Shown: piece after piece, positions 6,232 through 14,060 of the stretch | Layout: each line of letters starts with the position of its first letter | How positions within the stretch are numbered: the first letter of the stretch is position 1 | Assembly: GCA_002331335.1 (NCBI GenBank) | Contig: DCZO01000014.1 | Span: forward strand, 1 to 64,000 | Reading direction: 5' to 3' | Origin: Nitrospira sp. UBA2082 | GTDB taxonomy: Bacteria > Nitrospirota > Nitrospiria > Nitrospirales > Nitrospiraceae | DNA length: 64,000 nt | Program-made: the position numbers and the translations under genes | Notes under the pieces: model-generated | Databases searched by the model: none | What the model was told of the DNA's origin: nothing | Seen by the model: the letters and a program-made list of their open reading frames with translations, nothing else

Positions 6232-8293
6232 TGGGGCCTTCTAGCGGCAGCCCCGCCTGCCCAGCCGATTCTCCATTTTCTATTCGTTTGCGCGCACCGA
6301 AGAACGGCGCCATCATCCGATCAACTCGATTGCGCAAGAGCTCATCGTACGCCGCTGTAAGGCCCGGGGCGAAAATACTGTTGACTTCATCTGGGTTAAG
6401 CTCAAGAGCGCCCCCGCGCGCCACCGGCAGATCCCATTTCGGCGCAAGCATGGAATTGATGTAATATTTTTCGTCAACGCGCATTGTGTTTCTATCACGT
6501 TGCCCACCTGCGACGACTATTAGAAGAGACCATTTCTCTGCCAAGTTGACAATTCGCTGCGCTTCGGTGGAACACGCTGAAAGATTAACGCTAAATGTAC
6601 AAACCGCTTTCTCAGATGGTTTGTCAGAAAATCGCACATCACGAAACAGTGTCGCAAGACGGTTAACACCGGCGCGTATTGAAGCACCATCGTCACCGGG
6701 CATTCGCGCATCATCGAAGAACCATTCTGCAGCATCTCTCGTGCCTTGCCTCTGGGAAGCGACAGATATTTTCCCCCCAGAAAGCGGGCGCTCCCCGTTG
6801 AATGTGGCCCAACTAAAAATATTCTTCAGTATCACCAAAAGGTTCCGGGGTAGGCCTTCAGACATCTCGACAAATGAATCGAATCCGAGATACCTCTGTG
6901 GCTGATCACACTCTCGTAGCATCTGTGCGAGCATATCCGCTTTCCGCTTTTCGACAAGAGACGCGTATTCACCCGTCCGCTCACCATTCAAGAAGGATTT
7001 GCACTGCTCTGAGATCCTTAAGGCATCCTCCCTGAGGTCCTTAGAGGTGCGCCACTCCTGGTATAGGCGAAATATGTTTATCTTTTCGAGAATCGGGTAC
7101 TGCGGTAACTCAAGGGTTCGGACGACTGCTTCGATATCCGCTTGGCCTCTTATTCCAGGCGCCACGCCAGCCGAAGAACCATCCCCTAGCCGTTGGCGCA
7201 GTTTGGCAAAATATGGAAGATCTCGTCCCTTATATTTTTCAAGGACAAAGGCTGTATCGGCGGTCAATAATGAATCGGATTCCGGTCTTTCGAACGCATC
7301 TATCAGCATCCCTGCCAAATCATCTAAATTCGTAGAAGGGCTCGGAGCATAGCCAGCTTGGATTAGCCGCCTCGCGCACAGTCTCTCAGCAAAATTCTTG
7401 TATTGTTTGTGATCTCTAAGTCTTACATCGAGTGGCAGTACTTCATACTCAGATCCTTCCTTGATGTCTTCCTCTCCGCTAAGTGTCTTGAAAGTCTTAA
7501 ATCCATAACTTCGACCACCAATCTTAAAAGACGATGGTAATTCCTTTTCGCGGAGAAGCGTATTCACATATCGCTGCTGGGATTCAGTCAAATTCTCAAA
7601 TTCGTCGATTAGGTAGAGTACCTGCAGTCCCTTCATCGATTCCAGTTTGGACGTAAGCACCTTGGGGATACCAAATACGAGGCGCCCTGCAGTCGCTCGG
7701 ATGTTCACCGAAAGGGTCCCTGTCAGGGCGCAATTATTCACTTCAAGGTCCAGCATTCGCTGAAACTCGTGTAAGCGGTCTGCGAACTCAGTAAAGGTTG
7801 TCGGCGAGCCCATCAATTCACGGCTGTCTAGAAGATCCACACATGTCCTTACAGCATTGGTCTGGCTAGCCACTGATTCACCTGCTGCGGACGCAAAGTC
7901 AGCCGCGCAGCATAGCAGCAATTGAGACAACCAGATCTCCATGTAATAGGAAAAGATCGAGTCCCATACATCCGTCGTTTGATTTTTGCCGCGAAATCGA
8001 GATGCGTTGAGACCGCCGCAGCGGTGATAGATTCCGATATATCCTTCCTCCCGGATTCCTCTAACAAAGTCTGGGCTATGTCGTAGTTTCTGCAGAGGGT
8101 AGGAAAAATATCTCATTAGATGGGTTTTGCCACTTCCCTTGCCGCCTCGAATCAGCATTGGCATCGGCGAAGTAGGATTAGCCAATGCACTAAAGCCCGG
8201 TCCCGGTATATCCACGAAATACGCGGCGATTTCCTCATCGTTGAAATCCGATGCCTTGGTAACATTGAAGGGGTTTGGTCGAGATTCAGGCAT
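6224..8293 (-). CDS. ORC1/Cdc6-like AAA+ ATPase, operon component
   Basis: A 689-residue P-loop protein. Walker A is GGKGSGKT (residues 50-57) and Walker B is VLYLIDE (225-231), followed directly by FENLTESQQRYVN, a sensor and finger arrangement of ORC/Cdc6-type AAA ATPases. The N-terminal NPFNVTKASDFNDEEIAAYF leads into the nucleotide site. Beyond about residue 330 comes a long, mostly helical C-terminal half that could hold winged-helix or effector elements; I cannot name them. Similar ATPases occur in predicted conflict systems beside phosphoribosyltransferase-like proteins. It probably acts as an ATP-driven switch or assembly platform on DNA. It lies six bases after the phosphoribosyltransferase-like gene and overlaps the next gene by eight bases. 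Confidence 0.85.
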   Translation of the reverse strand: MPESRPNPFNVTKASDFNDEEIAAYFVDIPGPGFSALANPTSPMPMLIRGGKGSGKTHLMRYFSYPLQKLRHSPDFVRGIREEGYIGIYHRCGGLNASRFRGKNQTTDVWDSIFSYYMEIWLSQLLLCCAADFASAAGESVASQTNAVRTCVDLLDSRELMGSPTTFTEFADRLHEFQRMLDLEVNNCALTGTLSVNIRATAGRLVFGIPKVLTSKLESMKGLQVLYLIDEFENLTESQQRYVNTLLREKELPSSFKIGGRSYGFKTFKTLSGEEDIKEGSEYEVLPLDVRLRDHKQYKNFAERLCARRLIQAGYAPSPSTNLDDLAGMLIDAFERPESDSLLTADTAFVLEKYKGRDLPYFAKLRQRLGDGSSAGVAPGIRGQADIEAVVRTLELPQYPILEKINIFRLYQEWRTSKDLREDALRISEQCKSFLNGERTGEYASLVEKRKADMLAQMLRECDQPQRYLGFDSFVEMSEGLPRNLLVILKNIFSWATFNGERPLSGGKISVASQRQGTRDAAEWFFDDARMPGDDGASIRAGVNRLATLFRDVRFSDKPSEKAVCTFSVNLSACSTEAQRIVNLAEKWSLLIVVAGGQRDRNTMRVDEKYYINSMLAPKWDLPVARGGALELNPDEVNSIFAPGLTAAYDELLRNRVDRMMAPFFGARKRIENGESAGQAGLPLEGPNV

Positions 8294-8299
8294 ATGATC

Positions 8300-9235
8300 C
8301 TACCAAATCGTCAGTTTGGGATAGCGCTTGAACATCGCGTGCCATTGCGCCCCAGGTTCATCAAACCATATGATCGGCAAGGTGTTGTCAGGCGTATTGT
8401 GGTGAAACCCTAACAAGAGCTGACAATCGGCATATCCAAGCGGATGATCCGGACATAACTTGTGGCCATAGTGGAGCGACATCTCACGAGCAGTATCCTT
8501 ACTAATCTCGTGATCAGTAGTAGAAAAGTAACGGGATGTGCCACCAAAACACTGGAAGGACGGATCAAGATCGAAGACGCAATTAACATCATCAAAGAGG
8601 GTATTAGCGCGAATCGTCGCCAAAGCATGACTAGTCGCGAAGAGAACATAATACGCAGCATGGGCAGTGGGCGCTAGGCGTTTGAGTTCTGCGATAATTT
8701 CCTTAGAATACTCCTGCGCCTGATGTCCCGAGCCGCACATATCATCTATAAATACATAGTGTCTAACCGTAGGAGCCCTGAGTATTGTTCCTGTTGCGGT
8801 CCGTGAGAAGATCTCATGCGGATTGATGAAGAGGTCCTTCGGCAGCCCGTTCTCCTGCCGGAAATAATAGAGAAGGTGCGTCCCACTTTCCGCCGGATTG
8901 CCAATTCCTAAAAATCTGGTCTCCCGCAATTCCATGGCGAATCGCGCGCTGATTAAGGCTCTATCTAATGAGTCACTATTAGCCTTACGAATCCGTTCAA
9001 TGATTGGATACCGATATGCCTCTCTATATAGAGACCGAAGAAGCGCTCTCGTCTCTCGTGAGCCGAAGTACATGAAATGGGCGAGGATATGGAGCGCGTG
9101 CAATCGTTCGATGCCTTCGGTGGCAATCTGCCCGGTGAAGTTTGAGAGCCACGCATCGATGACAGGTAGCCGTGCCCGGTCTTCCCATATTCGTTCATTG
9201 AGCACTTTAATTTTTGCCGTAAGCTCATCTGACAT
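8300..9235 (-). CDS. Phosphoribosyltransferase-like protein (PRTase-CE type), operon component
   Basis: I place the start at the ATG at 9235 (311 residues). A GTG at 9286 is in frame but overlaps the methyltransferase end; neither has a strong ribosome binding site. The diagnostic element is YVFIDDMCGSGHQA (about residues 160-173), a hydrophobic strand, two acidic residues and a Gly-Ser-Gly loop. This is the PRPP-binding loop of type-I phosphoribosyltransferases with Cys-Gly-Ser replacing the usual Thr-Gly. The N-terminal 110 residues are helical and the C-terminus contains LLLGFHHNTPDNTLPIIW. As I recall, a conflict-system family called PRTase-CE accompanies ORC/Cdc6-like ATPases, and this pair fits it. 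The role may be nucleotide modification, signalling or base transfer; the substrate is unknown. Confidence 0.8.
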   Translation of the reverse strand: MSDELTAKIKVLNERIWEDRARLPVIDAWLSNFTGQIATEGIERLHALHILAHFMYFGSRETRALLRSLYREAYRYPIIERIRKANSDSLDRALISARFAMELRETRFLGIGNPAESGTHLLYYFRQENGLPKDLFINPHEIFSRTATGTILRAPTVRHYVFIDDMCGSGHQAQEYSKEIIAELKRLAPTAHAAYYVLFATSHALATIRANTLFDDVNCVFDLDPSFQCFGGTSRYFSTTDHEISKDTAREMSLHYGHKLCPDHPLGYADCQLLLGFHHNTPDNTLPIIWFDEPGAQWHAMFKRYPKLTIW

Positions 9236-9270
9236 GATACGTCCAGGCAGTACCAGGGACAGACTACGAT

Positions 9271-10677
9271 TCAGGATCGAACCCACACCACGTGTTCTTC
9301 GGATATCGTCCCTGCTGTGGAGTGGCGTTTTGTAATCATTCCCCGACTCGGGATTTTATCTACAAGAGTGACTATATGGTTAAGTCCCGCTGCTGTGGCT
9401 GTTTGTGCAAATATCTCCGCACACCGAACATCGTATCCTGCCATACGATCTGTTCCAAACGTCACGAAAGCATTGCTATTGGGCTTGAGAACTCTCGCGA
9501 GCTCCTTAGCAAATCGAGTTAAGTAATTGCAGTAATGGGCAAGCATTGTGGCCCGAACAGGATTGCGCCAACGGATCTTGTCGATCAGTGCATCCATGTC
9601 GGCGAATTGTGTTTGAGATACATTCTGCACTTGGGACTTTGTGATGCGTTCTGTGCCTAGGGTTCGGCGATCCGTGCATGCGATATCAGCAGTACCAATT
9701 CCCATCAGTAACATTTCCAGGCGAAGACTTCTGACATACTTCTGGGCACCACAATATGGAGGCGATGTAATGACGAGGTCTATTGAAGCATCAGGCAGTC
9801 CAGTTCTAGCAGCCTCACAGACTGGGGGCAAGACGGTTGCAATCCCGAGCCGCGGAGAGGCAAAGAGCTCCCCCATCCGCCTCAGGTTGTCTTTTATCGC
9901 GGCATCAAATAGCTCATAGACGTCGGGCACGCGGAGACGAGAGGCTCGATCGAGGTCGGCCCGATATTTGCGGTTTGCAGTCTTGGATCGCTGAGCGTTG
10001 AGCTTAACCGGCGGGGCTATTCGCGGGTCTGCAAAAGAGGCGTGACGGATGACGCTTGAAAATCCAATTTCAAAGAATTCTCTACATTGCACGTGCTCTA
10101 TCTCCAGAATGGAATTGTAGAGACTCTGTAGCGTACTTCTGATCCTGGGTTTGAACCAAAAATCGAGGGCGTCGTCCTTACGGCGTGAAATGGTGGTTAG
10201 GCGGGCACGCCGCATAACTCCAGCCAGGTGACGCCGAACGTGCCGGGGATCAAGCGGTCGGGTCTTAACACGGGAGATAAGCCTCGCTATAGGGTTTACA
10301 TCAATACCGATCACGTGGTGCCCTCTGAGGATTCCCTCTAGCAGCACTGTTCCTGATCCGCAGAACGGATCAAGAATGGCCAAGGGGGATTGAGGCGATA
10401 GAGCGGTCAAGATTGCCTGTGGAATCCGATGAAACATCTTCGCGGGATACCAGTGAATCCAGTGCGTTGCAAAGTCGCGTCGGCCAACAGAACCATCACA
10501 ATCCCGAAACTTGACATCAAACAAAGAGGGAACCGTCTCAGATCTAATTCCGAACAGATGTTTGATGACGGCTTCGGCTTGTGGGACGGGGTCTGTAGCT
10601 TGGCGGCTAACTCGCGAGACAATGCCAAGACTTGGAACCGCTCGGCTTGCATCGGCAGTACTCGTATTCAGAGTCAT
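9271..10677 (-). CDS. DNA methyltransferase (N6-adenine or N4-cytosine type), first gene of the operon
   Basis: The 468-residue protein carries SAM-binding motif I as DPFCGSGT (residues 103-110) with VIGIDVNP for motif II (about 122-129). Catalytic motif IV is SPPY (305-308). The HWIHWYPAKMFHRIPQ segment before motif I is a known landmark of this amino-methyltransferase group. The roughly 190 residues between motifs I and IV probably contain the target-recognition region. It should methylate an exocyclic amino group of A or C in a specific site. No restriction endonuclease gene lies beside it. It is the first gene of a minus-strand operon (gap 35 bases to the next start), so methylation may mark self DNA for the ATPase/PRTase/unknown effector module. 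The intergenic region upstream must hold its promoter. Confidence 0.9.
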   Translation of the reverse strand: MTLNTSTADASRAVPSLGIVSRVSRQATDPVPQAEAVIKHLFGIRSETVPSLFDVKFRDCDGSVGRRDFATHWIHWYPAKMFHRIPQAILTALSPQSPLAILDPFCGSGTVLLEGILRGHHVIGIDVNPIARLISRVKTRPLDPRHVRRHLAGVMRRARLTTISRRKDDALDFWFKPRIRSTLQSLYNSILEIEHVQCREFFEIGFSSVIRHASFADPRIAPPVKLNAQRSKTANRKYRADLDRASRLRVPDVYELFDAAIKDNLRRMGELFASPRLGIATVLPPVCEAARTGLPDASIDLVITSPPYCGAQKYVRSLRLEMLLMGIGTADIACTDRRTLGTERITKSQVQNVSQTQFADMDALIDKIRWRNPVRATMLAHYCNYLTRFAKELARVLKPNSNAFVTFGTDRMAGYDVRCAEIFAQTATAAGLNHIVTLVDKIPSRGMITKRHSTAGTISEEHVVWVRS

Positions 10678-11164
10678 AGTTGAGGATACAGTCTATGCTC
10701 AGAACGCTCAACGGCAAGCATATTCTGGCGTTGTCGGAGCAGAGCCTCGGAAGCATCTACAAGTTGAATTCTTAACATTTTTGGCGGGATGTTTCTACTA
10801 CAACGGCGGTCAGCAGATGTAGTGGCAAGGAAGTTGACAGAAAATTATCCTTATTGAGTAAGAGAACGGTGTCGGGAGTCCTTTCTTAACACGCGCACCG
10901 GGCGTCCAGGAGAGCTTTCCACATGAACGATGGGCCCGTTGCTTGACTTTACGCCTCGAGCGAATCGTGCTGACCGACCGGCGGCAGGTCAGGACGGTGA
11001 TTCGGTGACCATTAGCTCGGACGTGTGTACGGTCATCCCCATGGCCAATCGTAGAGAAACCATATAGATAGCCACCACCTGCTCCCCCGCCGGCTTGAAA
11101 AGCGAACATGACTGTGATAGCGTGCGCGGTCGGTTGACGATCGGACAGTGAAGCCATCCTATTC
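10678..11164. other. Long intergenic region between the accessory operon and the ribosomal operon
   Basis: About 490 bases separate the divergent methyltransferase and rpsB transcripts. A 134-codon minus-strand frame (10810-11214) exists, but it has a biased Arg/Ser composition, no ribosome binding site I can see, and no recognisable motif. Another minus-strand frame reads NGPIVHVESSPGRPVRVL, which looks slightly protein-like and may be a relic. A TTGACG sequence near 11133 could be part of an rpsB promoter, although a well-spaced -10 element is not evident. I assign no gene. Confidence 0.4.
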
Positions 11165-11295
11165 CGCCCATCGGCGGATGGGAATTTATTCAAATCCAAC
11201 ATCGGCGTGAACACACGCCGCCTGGCTTGAGAATAAGGGGCTTAAGGCCCCTCGCCCATTGCGGTGCTCTGCAAGCCTTGAAGGGAGGTGAAGGC
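11165..11295 (+). promoter_or_regulatory. Structured leader of rpsB with three hairpins
   Basis: Three stable inverted repeats precede the rpsB start: CCCATC/GATGGG near 11167-11182, CGGCGTG/CACGCCG at 11203-11220 with a four-base loop, and AGGGGC/GCCCCT at 11236-11252. They are followed by the strong ribosome binding site GGGAGGTG. Ribosomal protein operons, including rpsB in several phyla, are commonly autoregulated through such leaders. I cannot match a named RNA family by eye, so S2 binding here is inference. Confidence 0.5.
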
Positions 11296-12069
11296 ATGGG
11301 AGTCGTAGCGATCAAGGAATTACTGGAAGCCGGCGTGCACTTCGGGCACCAGACGAACCGCTGGAATCCAAAAATGAAGAAGTTCCTCTTCGGCGAACGC
11401 AACGGCATCTACATCATCGATCTGCAGCAAACCCTGACCCGCATGGAGCAGGCCTATGCCTTCGTTCGAGATACCGTAGCGGCCGGAGACTCCATTCTGT
11501 TCGTCGGCACCAAACGCCAGGCTGCGGAGATCCTTGAAGAGGAAGCGAAGCGGGCGAATATGTTCTTCGTCAATCAGCGGTGGCTCGGCGGCATGCTGAC
11601 AAACTTTCAAACGATCCGCCGCAGCATCGACAAGATGAAAAAGATGGAGGCCACGTTGCAGAACCCCAGCGAGCATGGCCTTAAGAAAAAGGAAATCCTT
11701 CTGATGCAGAAGGACATCGCCAAGCTCCAAAAGTATCTGTCGGGCATCAAGAACATGCGGAGCCTGCCGGGTGCCGTGTTCATCCTGGACACCCGTATAG
11801 AGAAAATTGCCGTACAAGAGGCGACCAGGCTGGATATTCCCGTGATCGCCATCCTGGACAGCAATTGCGATCCTGATCATATCACGCACCCGATCCCAGG
11901 GAACGACGACGCGATCCGGTCGATCAAATTGATTACGTCCAAGATCGCGGACGCGTGCATCGAAGGCGCGCACCTCAAGACACAGCGTGAAGAAGCGGAA
12001 TTTCAGGCGTCTCCCGCGGCCAATGACAAGAAACCGGCCGCTCGTATGGAAAGTGTTCCGGCGACCTAA
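11296..12069 (+). CDS. rpsB: 30S ribosomal protein S2
   Basis: The 257-residue protein begins MGVVAIKELLEAGVHFGHQ, the universal S2 N-terminus, and continues with the NRWNPKMKKFLFGERNGI, FVGTKRQA and RWLGGMLTNF signatures. It binds the 30S subunit at the platform/head side. I chose the ATG at 11296, preceded by GGGAGGTGAAGGC, over a longer in-frame reading from 11227 that adds 23 residues unlike S2 and uses the hairpin leader. The C-terminus has a short Ala/Glu-rich extension. It heads the conserved rpsB-tsf-pyrH-frr cluster, 60 bases before tsf. Codon use is G+C-rich, in clear contrast with the genes before 10.7 kb. Confidence 0.98.
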   Translation: MGVVAIKELLEAGVHFGHQTNRWNPKMKKFLFGERNGIYIIDLQQTLTRMEQAYAFVRDTVAAGDSILFVGTKRQAAEILEEEAKRANMFFVNQRWLGGMLTNFQTIRRSIDKMKKMEATLQNPSEHGLKKKEILLMQKDIAKLQKYLSGIKNMRSLPGAVFILDTRIEKIAVQEATRLDIPVIAILDSNCDPDHITHPIPGNDDAIRSIKLITSKIADACIEGAHLKTQREEAEFQASPAANDKKPAARMESVPAT

Positions 12070-12129
12070 ATCCGATCATCGACGGCAGCGAACGATTCCA
12101 TTACCCCAGACGGCGAAGGATAACGGACC

Positions 12130-12726
12130 ATGGCAGGATCAAGTCAGCTCGTAAAAGAACTTCGTGAAAAGACCGGCGCCGGCATTTTGGATTGCCAAAA
12201 GGCCCTCACCGAAAACGGGAACGACATCGAGAAGGCCATCGACTATCTCCGGCAAAAAGGTCTCGCGGCGGCGGCGAAAAAGTCCGGGCGCGAGACCAAC
12301 CAGGGGCTCGTTCACTCCTATATCCACATGGGAGGCAAGATCGGCGTCCTTATCGAAGTCAATTGCGAAACGGATTTTGTTGCGCGCAATGAGGAGTTCA
12401 AATCGTTTGTCAACGACCTCGCGTTACAGGTGGCGGCGGCCAAGCCGACCTACGTGAAGCGGGAAGATATCGCCAAAGAGGTCCAGGACAAGGAGCGCGC
12501 GATCTACGAAGCACAGGCCAAAGAAATGGGCAAGCCCCCTGCCGCTTGGCCGAAGATCGTGGAGGGCAAACTCGAAAAGTTCTACCAGGAAAACTGCCTG
12601 CTGGAACAATCCTTCATCAAAGACCCGGCCGTCATCATCAAAGACCTGTTGTCCCAAAAAATAGCCAAGATCGGCGAGAACATGAATATCCGCCGGTTTA
12701 CCCGCTACCAACTGGGCGAAGCATGA
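12130..12726 (+). CDS. tsf: Translation elongation factor Ts
   Basis: This 198-residue protein has the EF-Ts N-terminal UBA-like domain (VKELREKTGAGILDCQKAL, about residues 9-27). It also has the conserved core GVLIEVNCETDFVARNEEF (about 74-92) that contacts EF-Tu to drive GDP release. At 198 residues it is the short bacterial form with a single reduced core subdomain, as in several non-proteobacterial phyla, and not the roughly 280-residue E. coli type. The gene follows rpsB by 60 bases and its TGA overlaps the ATG of pyrH, so translation of the two is probably coupled. Confidence 0.98.
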   Translation: MAGSSQLVKELREKTGAGILDCQKALTENGNDIEKAIDYLRQKGLAAAAKKSGRETNQGLVHSYIHMGGKIGVLIEVNCETDFVARNEEFKSFVNDLALQVAAAKPTYVKREDIAKEVQDKERAIYEAQAKEMGKPPAAWPKIVEGKLEKFYQENCLLEQSFIKDPAVIIKDLLSQKIAKIGENMNIRRFTRYQLGEA

Positions 12727-13448
12727 CCACTGCCAAATACCGGCGCCTCCTTCTGAAAGTGAGCGGGGAGATGTTGGCCGGTGAGCAGGGCTACGGCATC
12801 CAACCCTCCATCCTCGAAGGCCTGGCGGCTGAAATAGCCTCCGTCGTTGCGCTCGATGTTCAAGTGGCTGTCGTCATCGGCGGTGGGAATATCTTCCGAG
12901 GAATTGCTGCCAGTGCTTCCGGCATGGAGCGGGCGTCTGCCGACTACATGGGCATGCTGGCCACTGTGCTCAATGCCTTGGCACTCCAAAATGCCCTCGA
13001 ACGGATCGGCATCAACACGCGTGTACAATCCGCCATTGAAATGCGCCAATTGGCGGAAGGATACATCCGCCGGAGAGCCATTCGCCATCTGGAAAAAAAC
13101 CGCGTAGTGATCTTCGCCGGGGGCACGGGTAACCCGTACTTCTCAACCGACACAGCCGCTGTGCTCCGTGCTATGGAGATCGGCGCGCAAGTCATCATGA
13201 AAGGCACCAAGGTGGACGGCATCTACGACGCCGATCCAATGAAACATCCTGGCGCCACGAAATACACCGACATTCCCTTCATGGCCATCTTGAATCAAAA
13301 CCTCAAGGTGATGGATTCGACGGCTATCAGCCTCTGCATGGATAACAATCTTCCGCTTATCGTGTTCAACCTCAAGATCAAGGGAAACTTCAAGCGGGTG
13401 GCGACCGGCGACCCTATCGGAACTCTGGTCACCGCCGGCCAACGTTGA
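12723..13448 (+). CDS. pyrH: Uridylate kinase (UMP kinase)
   Basis: PyrH phosphorylates UMP to UDP using ATP, a key step of pyrimidine nucleotide supply. The 241-residue protein starts MTTAKYRRLLLKVSGEMLAG, with the KxSGE nucleotide-binding motif of the amino-acid-kinase fold. It continues with VVIGGGNIFRG (phosphate loop), GGTGNPYFSTDTAA and KGTKVDGIYDADP. The ATG at 12723 lies inside the tsf stop codon (ATGA overlap); a longer frame from 12546 only reads through tsf in another phase. The start is thus fixed by family alignment and context. It ends 20 bases before frr. Confidence 0.98.
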   Translation: MTTAKYRRLLLKVSGEMLAGEQGYGIQPSILEGLAAEIASVVALDVQVAVVIGGGNIFRGIAASASGMERASADYMGMLATVLNALALQNALERIGINTRVQSAIEMRQLAEGYIRRRAIRHLEKNRVVIFAGGTGNPYFSTDTAAVLRAMEIGAQVIMKGTKVDGIYDADPMKHPGATKYTDIPFMAILNQNLKVMDSTAISLCMDNNLPLIVFNLKIKGNFKRVATGDPIGTLVTAGQR

Positions 13449-13468
13449 CCTCAACACGGAGTATCGCC

Positions 13469-14032
13469 ATGTCCAACGCAGCCGTGGTTCGGCAAAAACT
13501 CATCACCCACATGGAACAAGCGGTGGAGCACCTCAAACGGGACCTCGCCGGCCTCCGCACAGGTCGTGCCTCGGTCGCCCTTCTCGACGGTGTGCGGGTC
13601 GACTATTACGGCACTATGACACCGTTGAAACAGGTCGCCAACGTGTCCACACCTGAAGCGCGATTGATCACCATCCAACCATGGGAGCCCAACCTGATCA
13701 AGGAGATCGAGAAAGCGCTGGCCAATTCCGGATTGGGAGTCACCCCTTCCAACGATGGGAAAATGATCCGCGTCCCACTCCCCCCGCTGACCGAGGAACG
13801 CCGAAAAGAACTGACGAAAATCTGCAAGAAGCATGGGGAAGACACCAAAGTGCAGATTCGCGGCTTCCGGCGCGATGCGAACGAAGAGTTGAAGAAACTC
13901 CAAAAAGATGCCAAGCTCACCGAGGACGAGCTGCGGAAGTCCGAACAGGACACCCAAAAGCTCACCGATCAATTCGGACAGAAGATCGACGACGTCATCA
14001 AGAAGAAGGAACAGGAGATCATGGAAGTCTGA
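13469..14032 (+). CDS. frr: Ribosome recycling factor
   Basis: RRF splits post-termination ribosomes together with EF-G. The 187-residue product contains HLKRDLAGLRTGRAS, the first helix of domain I, LLDGVRVDYYGTMTPLKQ, and the Lys/Arg-rich LTEERRKELTK segment of the three-helix bundle. I use the ATG at 13469, preceded by GGAG eight bases upstream. An in-frame start at 13445 would add eight non-family residues and overlap pyrH. It is the last gene of the classical translation block; alanine racemase follows closely. Confidence 0.97.
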   Translation: MSNAAVVRQKLITHMEQAVEHLKRDLAGLRTGRASVALLDGVRVDYYGTMTPLKQVANVSTPEARLITIQPWEPNLIKEIEKALANSGLGVTPSNDGKMIRVPLPPLTEERRKELTKICKKHGEDTKVQIRGFRRDANEELKKLQKDAKLTEDELRKSEQDTQKLTDQFGQKIDDVIKKKEQEIMEV

Positions 14033-14060
14033 GATTCAGGCTTCTCCCCTGTCCCCCAGC

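Noticed and set aside
10810..11214. A 134-codon minus-strand frame between the accessory operon and rpsB
   Set aside because: Biased composition, no ribosome binding site and no recognisable motif; it overlaps the rpsB leader hairpins.
11227..11295. In-frame N-terminal extension of S2
   Set aside because: It uses the hairpin leader as coding sequence, while the ribosome binding site and the conserved S2 start lie at 11296.
12546..12722. Upstream extension of pyrH
   Set aside because: It only reads the tsf gene in another phase; the family N-terminus starts at 12723.
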